From assembly GCA_024234735.1 (NCBI GenBank), contig JACKNV010000001.1, positions 62,001 through 126,000 of the forward strand: a stretch of DNA of 64,000 bases, given 5' to 3'. Within the stretch, counting starts at the first letter, position 1. Every line of letters begins with the position of its first letter. A program made the translations under genes and the position numbers. This stretch comes from Pseudomonadales bacterium (GTDB lineage: Bacteria > Pseudomonadota > Gammaproteobacteria > Pseudomonadales > Halieaceae). Under the pieces are notes generated by a model. It was not told where the DNA came from, made no database searches, and saw nothing but the letters and a program-made list of their open reading frames with translations. Shown here piece by piece: positions 9,203 to 20,301 of the stretch.

Positions 9203-9214
9203 CGGGGCGGCGGC

Positions 9215-13006
<3,792 letters not shown>

Positions 13007-13161
13007 GGCCAGATAGGGGCGGCGTGGCCATGCGCCTTGTGCTAGGGTGAAACTTCCGCCGCCCCGGCCGGTCATAAGCTTCACGGTCTGCGTCTGCAGG
13101 TGACGAAAAGCGGCGGATCGGGTGGTACGACAATCATATGGTCTAACACAGGGAAATTATC

Positions 13162-13497
13162 ATGGCTCAAATCAAGAAACCTCTGGCAGCAGCACTCGGC
13201 GCGGCATTCCTGGCAAGCTCGGTGGCCCCCCTGGTGGCGGCTGAAGTAAACCCGTTCTCCGCCCAGCATCTCAATGGCGGATACGACCTGCCCAGTTACG
13301 ACAAGGACACGGAGGGCGGCTGCGGCGGCGCCAAGGGCGGCGAGGGCTCCTGCGGCGGCGAGAAAGGCGGTGAAGGCTCCTGCGGCGACAAGGGCGGCGA
13401 GGGTTCCTGTGGCGGCGACCAGGGCGGTGACGGCTCGGACGGCGACGCCAAGGGCGGCGAGGGCAAGTGCGGCGAAGGTAAGTGCGGCGGCTCCTGA
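13162..13497 (+). CDS. hvfA: HvfA-type RiPP precursor with EG[S/K]CG repeats (predicted copper-binding peptide)
   Basis: A 111-residue precursor. Residues 1-27 are a Sec-type signal peptide ending VAA, then comes a short conserved-looking stretch NPFSAQHLNGGYDLP (30-44), then a Gly-rich tail with six cysteines (54, 64, 74, 83, 103, 108). Each Cys lies in a five-residue unit: EGGCG, EGSCG three times, EGKCG twice. A seventh unit, DGSDG at 90-94, has lost its Cys. In Haemophilus influenzae HvfA, EGKCG units are converted by HvfB/HvfC to oxazolone-thioamide pairs that bind copper; the same chemistry here is inference. AGGGA precedes the ATG, and the stop overlaps the hvfB start. Confidence 0.88.
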   Translation: MAQIKKPLAAALGAAFLASSVAPLVAAEVNPFSAQHLNGGYDLPSYDKDTEGGCGGAKGGEGSCGGEKGGEGSCGDKGGEGSCGGDQGGDGSDGDAKGGEGKCGEGKCGGS

Positions 13498-14351
13498 TGC
13501 CCGACACACCGGCCGAACCCCGCGGCGCGGGGCTCGGTCTGCGACGGGCCCTGCTGGGCCCGTTGCTGCGCCTGGATGAGGCCCCCGTGGATTTCCTGGA
13601 AATCGCCCCGGAAAACTGGATCGGGGTGGGGGGGCGCCTCGGCAGGCAGTTGCGCCAGTTGGCGGAACGCCACACGGTCGTGCTGCACGGCCTGTCACTG
13701 GATATCGGCGGGCCCGATCCGCTGGACACCGAGCTGGTGCGAGCGGTGGGCGTGCTGGCGGCGGAGCTCGGCGCCCCGTTCTACAGCGAACACCTCAGCT
13801 ATTGCGGCGCCGGCGGTCATCTCTACGACCTGCTGCCCATCCCGTTTACCGAAGAGGCGGTGCACTACGTTGCCGGGCGGGTACGCCAGGTGCAGGACAT
13901 CCTCGGCCAGCCGCTGGTGCTGGAAAACGCCTCCTATTACGCGCAATCCCACTGCGAGCTGAGCGAGTCACAGTTTATCGGCGCGGTACTGGCCGAGAGC
14001 GGTTGCGAGCTGCTGCTGGACGTCAACAACGTCTATGTGAACGCGATCAATCATCGCTACGATCCGCTGCAATTCCTCGACGCCCTGCCGCTGGAGCGCA
14101 CCCGCTATATTCATATTGCCGGCCACTACGACGAGGCCGACGACCTGAAGGTGGACACCCACGGGGCCGACGTGATCGACCCGGTCTGGTCGCTGCTGGC
14201 GCAGGCCTATCGGCGCCTGGGGCCGCTGCCCACGCTGTTGGAGCGGGATTTCAACCTGCCTCCGCTGGCCGACCTGTTGCAGGAGGTGGACCGGGTTCGC
14301 CAGTTGCAGGTGGCAGCCGTCGCCGGGTCGCGGGCGGTGGCGCAGGCATGA
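13497..14351 (+). CDS. hvfB: HvfB/BufB-family MNIO (DUF692) peptide maturase
   Basis: A 284-residue multinuclear non-heme iron-dependent oxidative enzyme (DUF692, TIM barrel). The likely metal ligands are present at family spacing: His64 in VVLHGLSLDIGG, His99 in SEHLSY, Glu143 in VLENASYY, Asp175 and Asn177 in LLDVNNVYVN, His206 and His210 in YIHIAGH, His222 in DTHG and Glu249 in LERDFN. Such enzymes oxidise Cys in precursor peptides. The ATG at 13497 overlaps the hvfA stop by one base (TGATG), so translation is coupled; the GTG at 13482, inside hvfA, is rejected. It forms a three-gene unit with hvfA and hvfC. Confidence 0.93.
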   Translation: MPDTPAEPRGAGLGLRRALLGPLLRLDEAPVDFLEIAPENWIGVGGRLGRQLRQLAERHTVVLHGLSLDIGGPDPLDTELVRAVGVLAAELGAPFYSEHLSYCGAGGHLYDLLPIPFTEEAVHYVAGRVRQVQDILGQPLVLENASYYAQSHCELSESQFIGAVLAESGCELLLDVNNVYVNAINHRYDPLQFLDALPLERTRYIHIAGHYDEADDLKVDTHGADVIDPVWSLLAQAYRRLGPLPTLLERDFNLPPLADLLQEVDRVRQLQVAAVAGSRAVAQA

Positions 14352-15112
14352 GCGGCTCCGCCCTGCGTGCCAGCCAACTGGCCATGGCGGCCTGCCTGCG
14401 CGACCCCGCCACGGCGGCCGCGCCCCCCGGGGTGGAACAGCGCCGCCTGGCTGTCTACCAGCGCCTCGTCTACAACAATATCGAGAGTTTTATCAGCAAG
14501 GGCTTTCCGGTGCTGCGCAGCCTGTACCGGGACGACGACTGGCAGCAACTGGTGCGCGGGTTTATCCGCGAGCATCGCTGCGGCACGCCCTATTTCCTGG
14601 AGATAAGCCAGGAGTTCCTGCACTACCTGCTGGAAGAGCACCGGCCGCGCCCCGTGGACCCCCCCTTCATGACCGAGCTGGCCCACTACGAATGGGTGGA
14701 GCTGGCCCTGGATGTGGCCGATGAGGAAACGCCACCGGCAGCCCGGGTGGAGGACCCGCTGGCGGTGGTGCCGCAGCTGTCGCCACTGGCCTGGCTGTTG
14801 TCCTACCGCTTTCCCGTACACCGCATTGGGCCCGGGAACCGGCCGCAGCAGGCGGGCGACCCCACCTACCTGGTGGTCTACCGCGATCATCAGGAACAGG
14901 TGCAGTTCATGGAACTCAACGCGCTGACGGCCCGCCTGCTGGAACTGACCCGGGATAACGTTACCGCCAGCGGCGCCGCGCTGCTGGATACCCTGGCCGG
15001 TGAGGCCGGCATGGTGGCTGGCGAGCTGCAGGGGTTCGGCGCCGAACTGCTGGCGGATCTCCTGGAGCGCGCGGTGCTGATGCCCGCCGGGCCGGCTCCC
15101 CGGCCGCGCTAA
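14348..15112 (+). CDS. hvfC: HvfC/BufC-family (DUF2063) RiPP maturation partner
   Basis: A 254-residue protein with the N-terminal putative DNA-binding/peptide-recognition domain called DUF2063. Family blocks are RRLAVYQRLVYNNIESFISKGFPVLRSL near residues 30-60, GTPYFLEISQEFLHYL near 77-92 and ELAHYEWVELALDV near 108-121. In bufferin and Hvf systems this protein pairs with the DUF692 enzyme and delivers the precursor. The ATG overlaps the hvfB stop (ATGA). No DoxX-family membrane protein follows; mlaA is the next gene. Confidence 0.9.
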   Translation: MSGSALRASQLAMAACLRDPATAAAPPGVEQRRLAVYQRLVYNNIESFISKGFPVLRSLYRDDDWQQLVRGFIREHRCGTPYFLEISQEFLHYLLEEHRPRPVDPPFMTELAHYEWVELALDVADEETPPAARVEDPLAVVPQLSPLAWLLSYRFPVHRIGPGNRPQQAGDPTYLVVYRDHQEQVQFMELNALTARLLELTRDNVTASGAALLDTLAGEAGMVAGELQGFGAELLADLLERAVLMPAGPAPRPR

Positions 15113-15194
15113 TCCCGGCTTGCGCTAATCTTGAGTTGCCCTCGGGCGGCGCTGGGCGTACCATTTTGACCCCGTTTTTGAAACGACGCCCGTC

Positions 15195-15920
15195 ATGACA
15201 CCAAAGCGTGCCCTGCTATTGCCGGTACTTCTACTCGCAAGCGCTGCCGGTGTGGCCGAGGAGCCGGCGACCGTATACGACCCATGGGAGCCATTTAACC
15301 GCAAGATGTACGCGGTTAATGACACGCTGGACCGCTGGGTGCTCAAGCCGACGGCCGAGGGCTATCACTATGTCATGCCCGACGCGGCCCAGCAGGGCGT
15401 GACCAACTTCATTGCCAACGTTTACGATTTCAACTCCTTTTTCAACTCGGTGCTGCAGGGTGAATTCACCGGTTCGCTGTATGCGGGCAGCCGCTTTCTC
15501 ATCAATTCGACCCTGGGCCTGCTGGGGCTGGTGGACGTCGCTTCGGAGATGGGCATAGAGCCCTTCAATTCCGACTTCGGCCAGACCCTGGCGGTCTGGG
15601 GGGTCGGCAGCGGGCCGTTCGTCATGCTGCCGGTCATTGGGCCGCGCACCGTGCGCAGCGCCGTCGGCTACTGGGCCGATACCTACGCCTCCATCCCGTC
15701 GCTGCTGAACGACAGGCCCATTGCCTGGACGTTCTGGACGGTGGAAATCATCGATTACCGGGCGCGCCTGCTGGACGCCGAGGACCTGATGACCGGCGAC
15801 CGCTACATTTTCCTGCGCGATGCCTACCTGCAGCGCCGCGAGTTTTTCGTCAAGCGCGGCAAGGTCGATGACGATTTTTCCGATTTCGACAGGGAAGCAG
15901 AGGACTGGGAGGAATTCTGA
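15195..15920 (+). CDS. mlaA: MlaA (VacJ) family phospholipid transport protein
   Basis: A 241-residue MlaA/VacJ protein, the outer-membrane component that removes mislocalised phospholipids from the outer leaflet and passes them to the Mla pathway. Diagnostic blocks are DPWEPFNRKMYAVND, NFIANVYDFNSFFNSVLQG, LINSTLGLLGLVDVASEMG and QTLAVWGVGSGPFVMLPVIGPRTVR. The N-terminus is a signal peptide (about residues 1-21), but there is no lipobox Cys, whereas well-studied MlaA proteins are lipoproteins. The acidic C-terminus after about residue 220 is typical. It stands alone, apart from mlaBCDEF, and directly upstream of rssB as in Pseudomonas. Confidence 0.93.
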   Translation: MTPKRALLLPVLLLASAAGVAEEPATVYDPWEPFNRKMYAVNDTLDRWVLKPTAEGYHYVMPDAAQQGVTNFIANVYDFNSFFNSVLQGEFTGSLYAGSRFLINSTLGLLGLVDVASEMGIEPFNSDFGQTLAVWGVGSGPFVMLPVIGPRTVRSAVGYWADTYASIPSLLNDRPIAWTFWTVEIIDYRARLLDAEDLMTGDRYIFLRDAYLQRREFFVKRGKVDDDFSDFDREAEDWEEF

Positions 15921-16065
15921 TTTTTCCACAGCACGCGCCCGGCCGCGCTGCACCCGGCAGCGGCCCCAAATCTGTGAAATGCTGCCCAAAGGCGCCCCGC
16001 CGCGGTTGCCTGGGGGCTGCTATGGGCGTACTGTCACCGCAAAATTTCCCGCAAAGTCGCTGCTG

Positions 16066-17247
16066 ATGGCCGCCAAAGGCAATGTGCTCATACTCGATGA
16101 CGATCCGGCCCGGGCCGAGGCCCTCGCTGGACAGGTCGCGTCATTGGGCTACGCTACCGAGGTGGTCACCGATATGTTGCATACCGAGTTTCAACTGGGT
16201 GCCGAGAGCGAATACGACGTTGTTCTCAGTGAAACCGAGTTCAAGGATTTCTCCTGGTCCGAGGCGCGGCCCTTCCTGCGGGAGATGAAAGTGCAGGTCC
16301 CGGCCATCATGTTCAGTGACAGGGCCGACGCCGGGCGCATACTGACGGCGCTGCGCCTGGGGGCGGTGGATTTTTTCGTGCGCCCGGTGGAGGACACCGA
16401 GGCCCTGGCCAAGTCCATCGAGCGCTGTGTGCGCCAGCGCCATATGCGGCGTGAACTGCAACAGTCCCAGCGCCGCCTGGAGGCGGCCAACAACGAGTTG
16501 CGGGCCACGGTGAAAGTCCTGGAGCAGGATCAGCAGGCCGGGCGCCAGGTGCAGCTGCGAATGCTGCCGACCACGCCGCTGGTGCTGGACGATTACGTCA
16601 TCAGTCACACGGTCATCCCCTCGCTCTATCTCAGCGGGGATTTCACCGATTATTTCACCGTGGGGGAGCAGTTCGTGACCTTCTTCATGGCGGACGTATC
16701 GGGCCACGGGAGTTCCTCGGCGTTTGCCACGGTACTGCTGAAGAACCTGTTCGCCCGCAAGCGCTCGGACTTTCTGCGCCTGCACGACGACGCAGTGCTC
16801 AGCCCGATCAGCATGCTGCGGCACGCCAACAAGGAGTTGCACGGGCTGGGAGCGGGCAAGTTCGCCACCATGGTGGTGGGCCTGCTGGACATGGAGCAGA
16901 ACACCCTGCTGTACAGCGTCGCGGGCCACCTGCCCCAGCCGGTACTGGTCTCCTCCGCTGGCGCGCAGTATCTCGGCGGCGAGGGTAGCGCGGTGGGTCT
17001 CAGCGACGATGCGGTCTACGAGGAGCGCATGATCGACCTGCCGGAGAGCTTCATGCTGGCCCTGTTTTCCGATGGCATCCTGGAGATCCTGCCCCCCAAG
17101 GATCTCCTGGAAAAGGAAAAATACTTTTTGGATGTTTTCGAGCAGACTGCCGAATCCCCCGAGGAACTGGTCACCCGCCTGGGGCTGGACCGGGTGGAAA
17201 CCGCGCCGGATGACATCGCCGCCCTGTTCATCAGCAAGCGAGCCTGA
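16066..17247 (+). CDS. rssB: RssB-like response regulator with PP2C/SpoIIE phosphatase domain
   Basis: A 393-residue protein: receiver domain (about 5-120), coiled-coil linker (about 125-165) and PPM/SpoIIE-type phosphatase domain (about 185-390). The phosphatase metal residues are all present in SGDFTDYF, MADVSGHG, LFSDG and the final DDIAALF. The receiver is degenerate: the phospho-acceptor position holds Glu56 (VVLSETEF) and the conserved Lys is Arg106 (FVRPV), while the DDD pocket and Ser84 remain. Order and length match Pseudomonas RssB, which works with RssC in control of RpoS stability. The next gene encodes the expected STAS partner after one base. The start has only a weak ribosome-binding site. 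Confidence 0.85.
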   Translation: MAAKGNVLILDDDPARAEALAGQVASLGYATEVVTDMLHTEFQLGAESEYDVVLSETEFKDFSWSEARPFLREMKVQVPAIMFSDRADAGRILTALRLGAVDFFVRPVEDTEALAKSIERCVRQRHMRRELQQSQRRLEAANNELRATVKVLEQDQQAGRQVQLRMLPTTPLVLDDYVISHTVIPSLYLSGDFTDYFTVGEQFVTFFMADVSGHGSSSAFATVLLKNLFARKRSDFLRLHDDAVLSPISMLRHANKELHGLGAGKFATMVVGLLDMEQNTLLYSVAGHLPQPVLVSSAGAQYLGGEGSAVGLSDDAVYEERMIDLPESFMLALFSDGILEILPPKDLLEKEKYFLDVFEQTAESPEELVTRLGLDRVETAPDDIAALFISKRA

Positions 17248-17248
17248 C

Positions 17249-17731
17249 GTGAGCGAGGGCAGGGTACTGGCAGCGAGCCACGAAGGCGCCTATGTCATTC
17301 GCTTCGAGGGGGATGTGCGCCTCACCCTGTGCACCACCATAGACGACTATTTCGAGCACATGTACGAGGACCCCGAGTTCTTCAGCGTGTGGGTCGACCT
17401 GTGTGATGCCGAGGGGCTGGACAGCACCACCCTGGGGCTGCTGGCCAAACTGGCGCTCACGGTGAAGGAGCGGTTCGGTTTCCAGCCCACCATCTATTCC
17501 TGTAACGCCGGGATCAACCGGCTGGTGAGAAGCATGGGCTTCCAGCGCCTGTTCGAACTGCGCGAGCAAGTCTGCGCCAACCCCGACGACGTGACCGTGG
17601 TGCCCACCGTGCCCGGCAGCGAACAGGCCGTGAAGGATAAAATCATCGAGGCCCACCGGGTATTGATGGGGCTGAACCCGACCAACCGGGCCCGCTTCAA
17701 GGATCTGCTGGCGGCCCTGGAGGGCGGCTGA
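17249..17731 (+). CDS. rssC: STAS-domain anti-sigma-factor antagonist, RssC-like
   Basis: A 160-residue STAS-domain protein. The likely regulatory phospho-Ser lies in DAEGLDSTTLGLL, the conserved DS(T/S) motif of this family, and the C-terminal tail is helical. It starts at a GTG one base after the phosphatase gene stop, so the two are coupled. The expected role is a switch protein that is dephosphorylated by the upstream SpoIIE-type phosphatase and then binds an anti-sigma factor or kinase; no such kinase gene is in the window. Pseudomonas RssC has the same position and a similar length. Confidence 0.82.
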   Translation: MSEGRVLAASHEGAYVIRFEGDVRLTLCTTIDDYFEHMYEDPEFFSVWVDLCDAEGLDSTTLGLLAKLALTVKERFGFQPTIYSCNAGINRLVRSMGFQRLFELREQVCANPDDVTVVPTVPGSEQAVKDKIIEAHRVLMGLNPTNRARFKDLLAALEGG

Positions 17732-17744
17732 GCAAGCGCCGGGT

Positions 17745-18185
17745 CTAGGGCCTGGCCTCCAGCTTGGCGCGGATATAATCCCCGTGGGGAACATAGGTCA
17801 GCTCCGCCACCTGGCGGATCAGGTATTCCTCGTACTTGTCCAGATCGCCGTCGGCATAGGCCACCCGCCACATGGTGCCGATCAACTCGCGTTTCTGCTC
17901 CGCGCTGTAGCAATCGTTGATGACCCGGGTGAACTCGTACAGCGAGGTCGATTCGTCCAGCTGCGCGGACGCCGCCTGTAACAGCTCCTGCACAGCGGCG
18001 GGCTCCAGTTGCAGGCTGCTGCTCAACAGCTGCCGCAGGGCGGCCTCCTCGCTGGCTTCCTGGGTGAAATCCGCGCGGGCGGTCTCGATCAGCAGCGCCG
18101 CCGCGGCCAGGCGCATCCGCCGCTGGCGCGCCTCCTCGGTTTCCGCGGGCGGTGTTTCGAACAGCTTCTTCAGGGCGCCGATCAT
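17745..18185 (-). CDS. TerB-family protein
   Basis: A 146-residue helical protein of the TerB (tellurite-resistance-like) fold, recognised from [28 protein letters not shown] near residues 27-54 and the block [40 protein letters not shown] near 92-131, which carries the acidic pattern of these proteins. Single TerB proteins are widespread in proteobacteria without the ter operon, and their job is mostly unknown. The start overlaps the transaldolase stop by four bases, so it is translated from the tal transcript. Confidence 0.82.
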   Translation of the reverse strand: MIGALKKLFETPPAETEEARQRRMRLAAAALLIETARADFTQEASEEAALRQLLSSSLQLEPAAVQELLQAASAQLDESTSLYEFTRVINDCYSAEQKRELIGTMWRVAYADGDLDKYEEYLIRQVAELTYVPHGDYIRAKLEARP

Positions 18186-19135
18186 CGTTTGCTGATCAGC
18201 TCTTCCAGCCGGACCTGGTCGGCGACGAAATTGCGGATGCCTTCGGCCAGTTTCTCGGTGGCCATGGCATCGGCGTTGAGCTGGTAGCGGAAGTCCGGCT
18301 CCCGCGGCGCCAGCCGGGGCTCGCTGCAGCGGGCGCTGTCCGGGCTCAGCTGGCGGGGCAGGGCGCCCTCGTCGGCGGCCAGTTCCTGCAGCAGGGCGGG
18401 GCTGATGGTGAGCCGGTCGCAGCCCGCCAGGGCCTCGATCTCGCCGGCGTTGCGAAAGCTCGCCCCCATCACCACGGTCCGGTAGCCGTGCTGTTTGTAG
18501 TAGTTGTAGATGCGGGTGACCGACTGCACTCCGGGGTCGTCAGCGGGTTGTGCCACCACGGTATCCGTATTGGCTTTGTACCAGTCCAGGATACGGCCCA
18601 CGAAGGGGGAAATCAGGAACACCCCGGCGTCGGCGCAGGCGGCCGCCTGGCTGAAACCGAACAGCAGGGTGAGGTTGCAGTTGATGCCCTCTTTCTCCAG
18701 CTGCGCGCCGGCGCGAATGCCCTCCCAGGTGGAGGCGATCTTGATCAGGATGCGCTCGCGGCCGATACCCGCCTCCTCGTACATGCCGATCAGCTTGCGC
18801 GCCCGCTGCATGGTGGCGTCGCTGTCGAAGGACAGGCGGGCGTCCACCTCGGTGGAAATCCTCCCGGGAATGATTGCCAGGATCTCGCGCCCGACGTCTA
18901 CCGCGAAACGGTCGCAGCAGTTGGCCAGTTGCTCGGCGTCGGAACCGCCCTGGGCCGATGCCCAGGCGCTGGCGGCGTCCAGCAAACCGGCATAGTGGGG
19001 CAGCGCGGCGGCCTTCAGCAGCAGCGAGGGGTTGGTGGTGGCGTCCTGGGGCTGAAAGCGCCCGATGGCCTCGATGTCGCCGGTATCGGCGACCACGTCG
19101 GTCATGGACCTGAGTTGTTCGAGTTTACTGCTCAT
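18182..19135 (-). CDS. tal: Transaldolase (TalB type)
   Basis: A 317-residue class I transaldolase of the non-oxidative pentose phosphate pathway. The Schiff-base Lys132 lies in [11 protein letters not shown], the same number as in Escherichia coli Tal[10 protein letters not shown] near residues 31-39, [31 protein letters not shown] and VMGASFRN are classic family blocks. Length is full. An AGGAG-like site precedes the ATG. It is followed by the overlapping terB-like gene and preceded by dusA on the same strand with a 16-base gap. Confidence 0.96.
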   Translation of the reverse strand: MSSKLEQLRSMTDVVADTGDIEAIGRFQPQDATTNPSLLLKAAALPHYAGLLDAASAWASAQGGSDAEQLANCCDRFAVDVGREILAIIPGRISTEVDARLSFDSDATMQRARKLIGMYEEAGIGRERILIKIASTWEGIRAGAQLEKEGINCNLTLLFGFSQAAACADAGVFLISPFVGRILDWYKANTDTVVAQPADDPGVQSVTRIYNYYKQHGYRTVVMGASFRNAGEIEALAGCDRLTISPALLQELAADEGALPRQLSPDSARCSEPRLAPREPDFRYQLNADAMATEKLAEGIRNFVADQVRLEELISKR

Positions 19136-19151
19136 GTGTTCTCCTGTGCGA

Positions 19152-20144
19152 TCATGCCGGCGCCCCGGCCAAAGCCGTGACCTGCTGCCAGGCGCCGGTC
19201 AGTACCTCGACCCCGGCGGTTTGCCGGTAGGCGTTCTCGCTGAGGTGGCGTCGAAATTTCCTGGCCCCGGGCACGCCCTGGTAGAGACCGAGTATGTGGC
19301 GGGTGATGTGGTTCAGGTGAGCGCCGGCAGCCAGTTGCCGCTCCACGTAGGGCAACAGGGCGGCAATGACATCATCGCGGCTCGCGGCCGGCTTGTCCAT
19401 GCCGTAAAGCTGCGAGTCCACCTCCGCCAGCAGCCAGGGGTTCTGGTAGGCCTCGCGCCCGAGCATCACCCCGTCGACCTGTTGCAGGTGACGGCGACAC
19501 TCCTCCAGGGTCTGGATGCCGCCATTGATGACGATGCACAGCCGCGGCAGGTCGTGTTTGAGGCGGTACACCCAGGGGTAGTTGAGCGGCGGTATGTCAC
19601 GATTCTCTTTGGGGGACAGCCCCTGCAGCCAGGCCTTGCGAGCGTGGACGATGAACACCTCGCAGCCGGCTTCCGCCACGGTGCCCACGAAATCCAGCAA
19701 CTCCTGGTAGGATTCCATGTGATCGATGCCGATGCGGTGCTTGACGGTAACCGGGATGTCGCAGGCAGCGCGCATGGCCCTGACGCAATCGGCCACCAGC
19801 GCCGGCCGCGCCATCAGGCAGGCGCCGAACATCCCGGATTGCACCCGGTCCGAGGGGCAGCCGCAGTTCAGGTTGACCTCGTCGTAGCCCCAGTCCTGGG
19901 CCCAGCGCGCGCAGCGCGCGAGGTCGGCCGGCTCGCTGCCGCCCAGTTGCAGGGCCACCGGGTGCTCCTCGGGGTTGAAGTGCAGGAAGCGCTCGCGGTC
20001 GCCGTGAATCAGCGCGCCGGTGGTGACCATCTCCGTGTACAGCAGGGCCTGCCGGGTCAGCAGCCGCCAGAAGTAGCGGCAGTGATGGTCAGACCAGTCC
20101 ATCATGGGGGCGATTGAAAACAGCCGGTTTAGAACAGGTGGCAT
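19152..20144 (-). CDS. dusA: tRNA-dihydrouridine(20/20a) synthase DusA
   Basis: A flavin enzyme that reduces uridine at positions 20/20a of the tRNA D-loop. Seen are the start block [20 protein letters not shown], the catalytic-Cys block [28 protein letters not shown], the FMN-binding [16 protein letters not shown], and [11 protein letters not shown] with [10 protein letters not shown]. About 330 residues from the ATG at 20144 ([10 protein letters not shown]). In-frame starts at 20177 and 20186 are possible; none has a clear ribosome-binding site, so the exact start is open. It sits next to tal as in Pseudomonas. Confidence 0.94.
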   Translation of the reverse strand: MPPVLNRLFSIAPMMDWSDHHCRYFWRLLTRQALLYTEMVTTGALIHGDRERFLHFNPEEHPVALQLGGSEPADLARCARWAQDWGYDEVNLNCGCPSDRVQSGMFGACLMARPALVADCVRAMRAACDIPVTVKHRIGIDHMESYQELLDFVGTVAEAGCEVFIVHARKAWLQGLSPKENRDIPPLNYPWVYRLKHDLPRLCIVINGGIQTLEECRRHLQQVDGVMLGREAYQNPWLLAEVDSQLYGMDKPAASRDDVIAALLPYVERQLAAGAHLNHITRHILGLYQGVPGARKFRRHLSENAYRQTAGVEVLTGAWQQVTALAGAPA

Positions 20145-20301
20145 CGAATGCTCGGGAATCAGGTTTGTGCGTCGCATGGAGCACACAAAATCAACGGGTT
20201 CAGGCCCGTCACGTTACCGCCAGAACACATTGGGGGCAACAGGGTCGATCCGGGCGAGGGAAACAATTGGGTGTTCCCGTTCACCGTGGCCGGAATCAGC
20301 G

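Noticed and set aside
13312..13494. GGC-rich short repeats taken at first as a CRISPR-like or microsatellite array.
   Set aside because: They are in-frame codons of the Gly/Cys-rich precursor peptide with regular EGxCG units.
20261..20281. Hairpin (GGGAAACA / TGTTCCC) after the Ldi-like gene as a terminator.
   Set aside because: It lies beyond the stop codon but has a mismatch and no T-tract; too weak to list.
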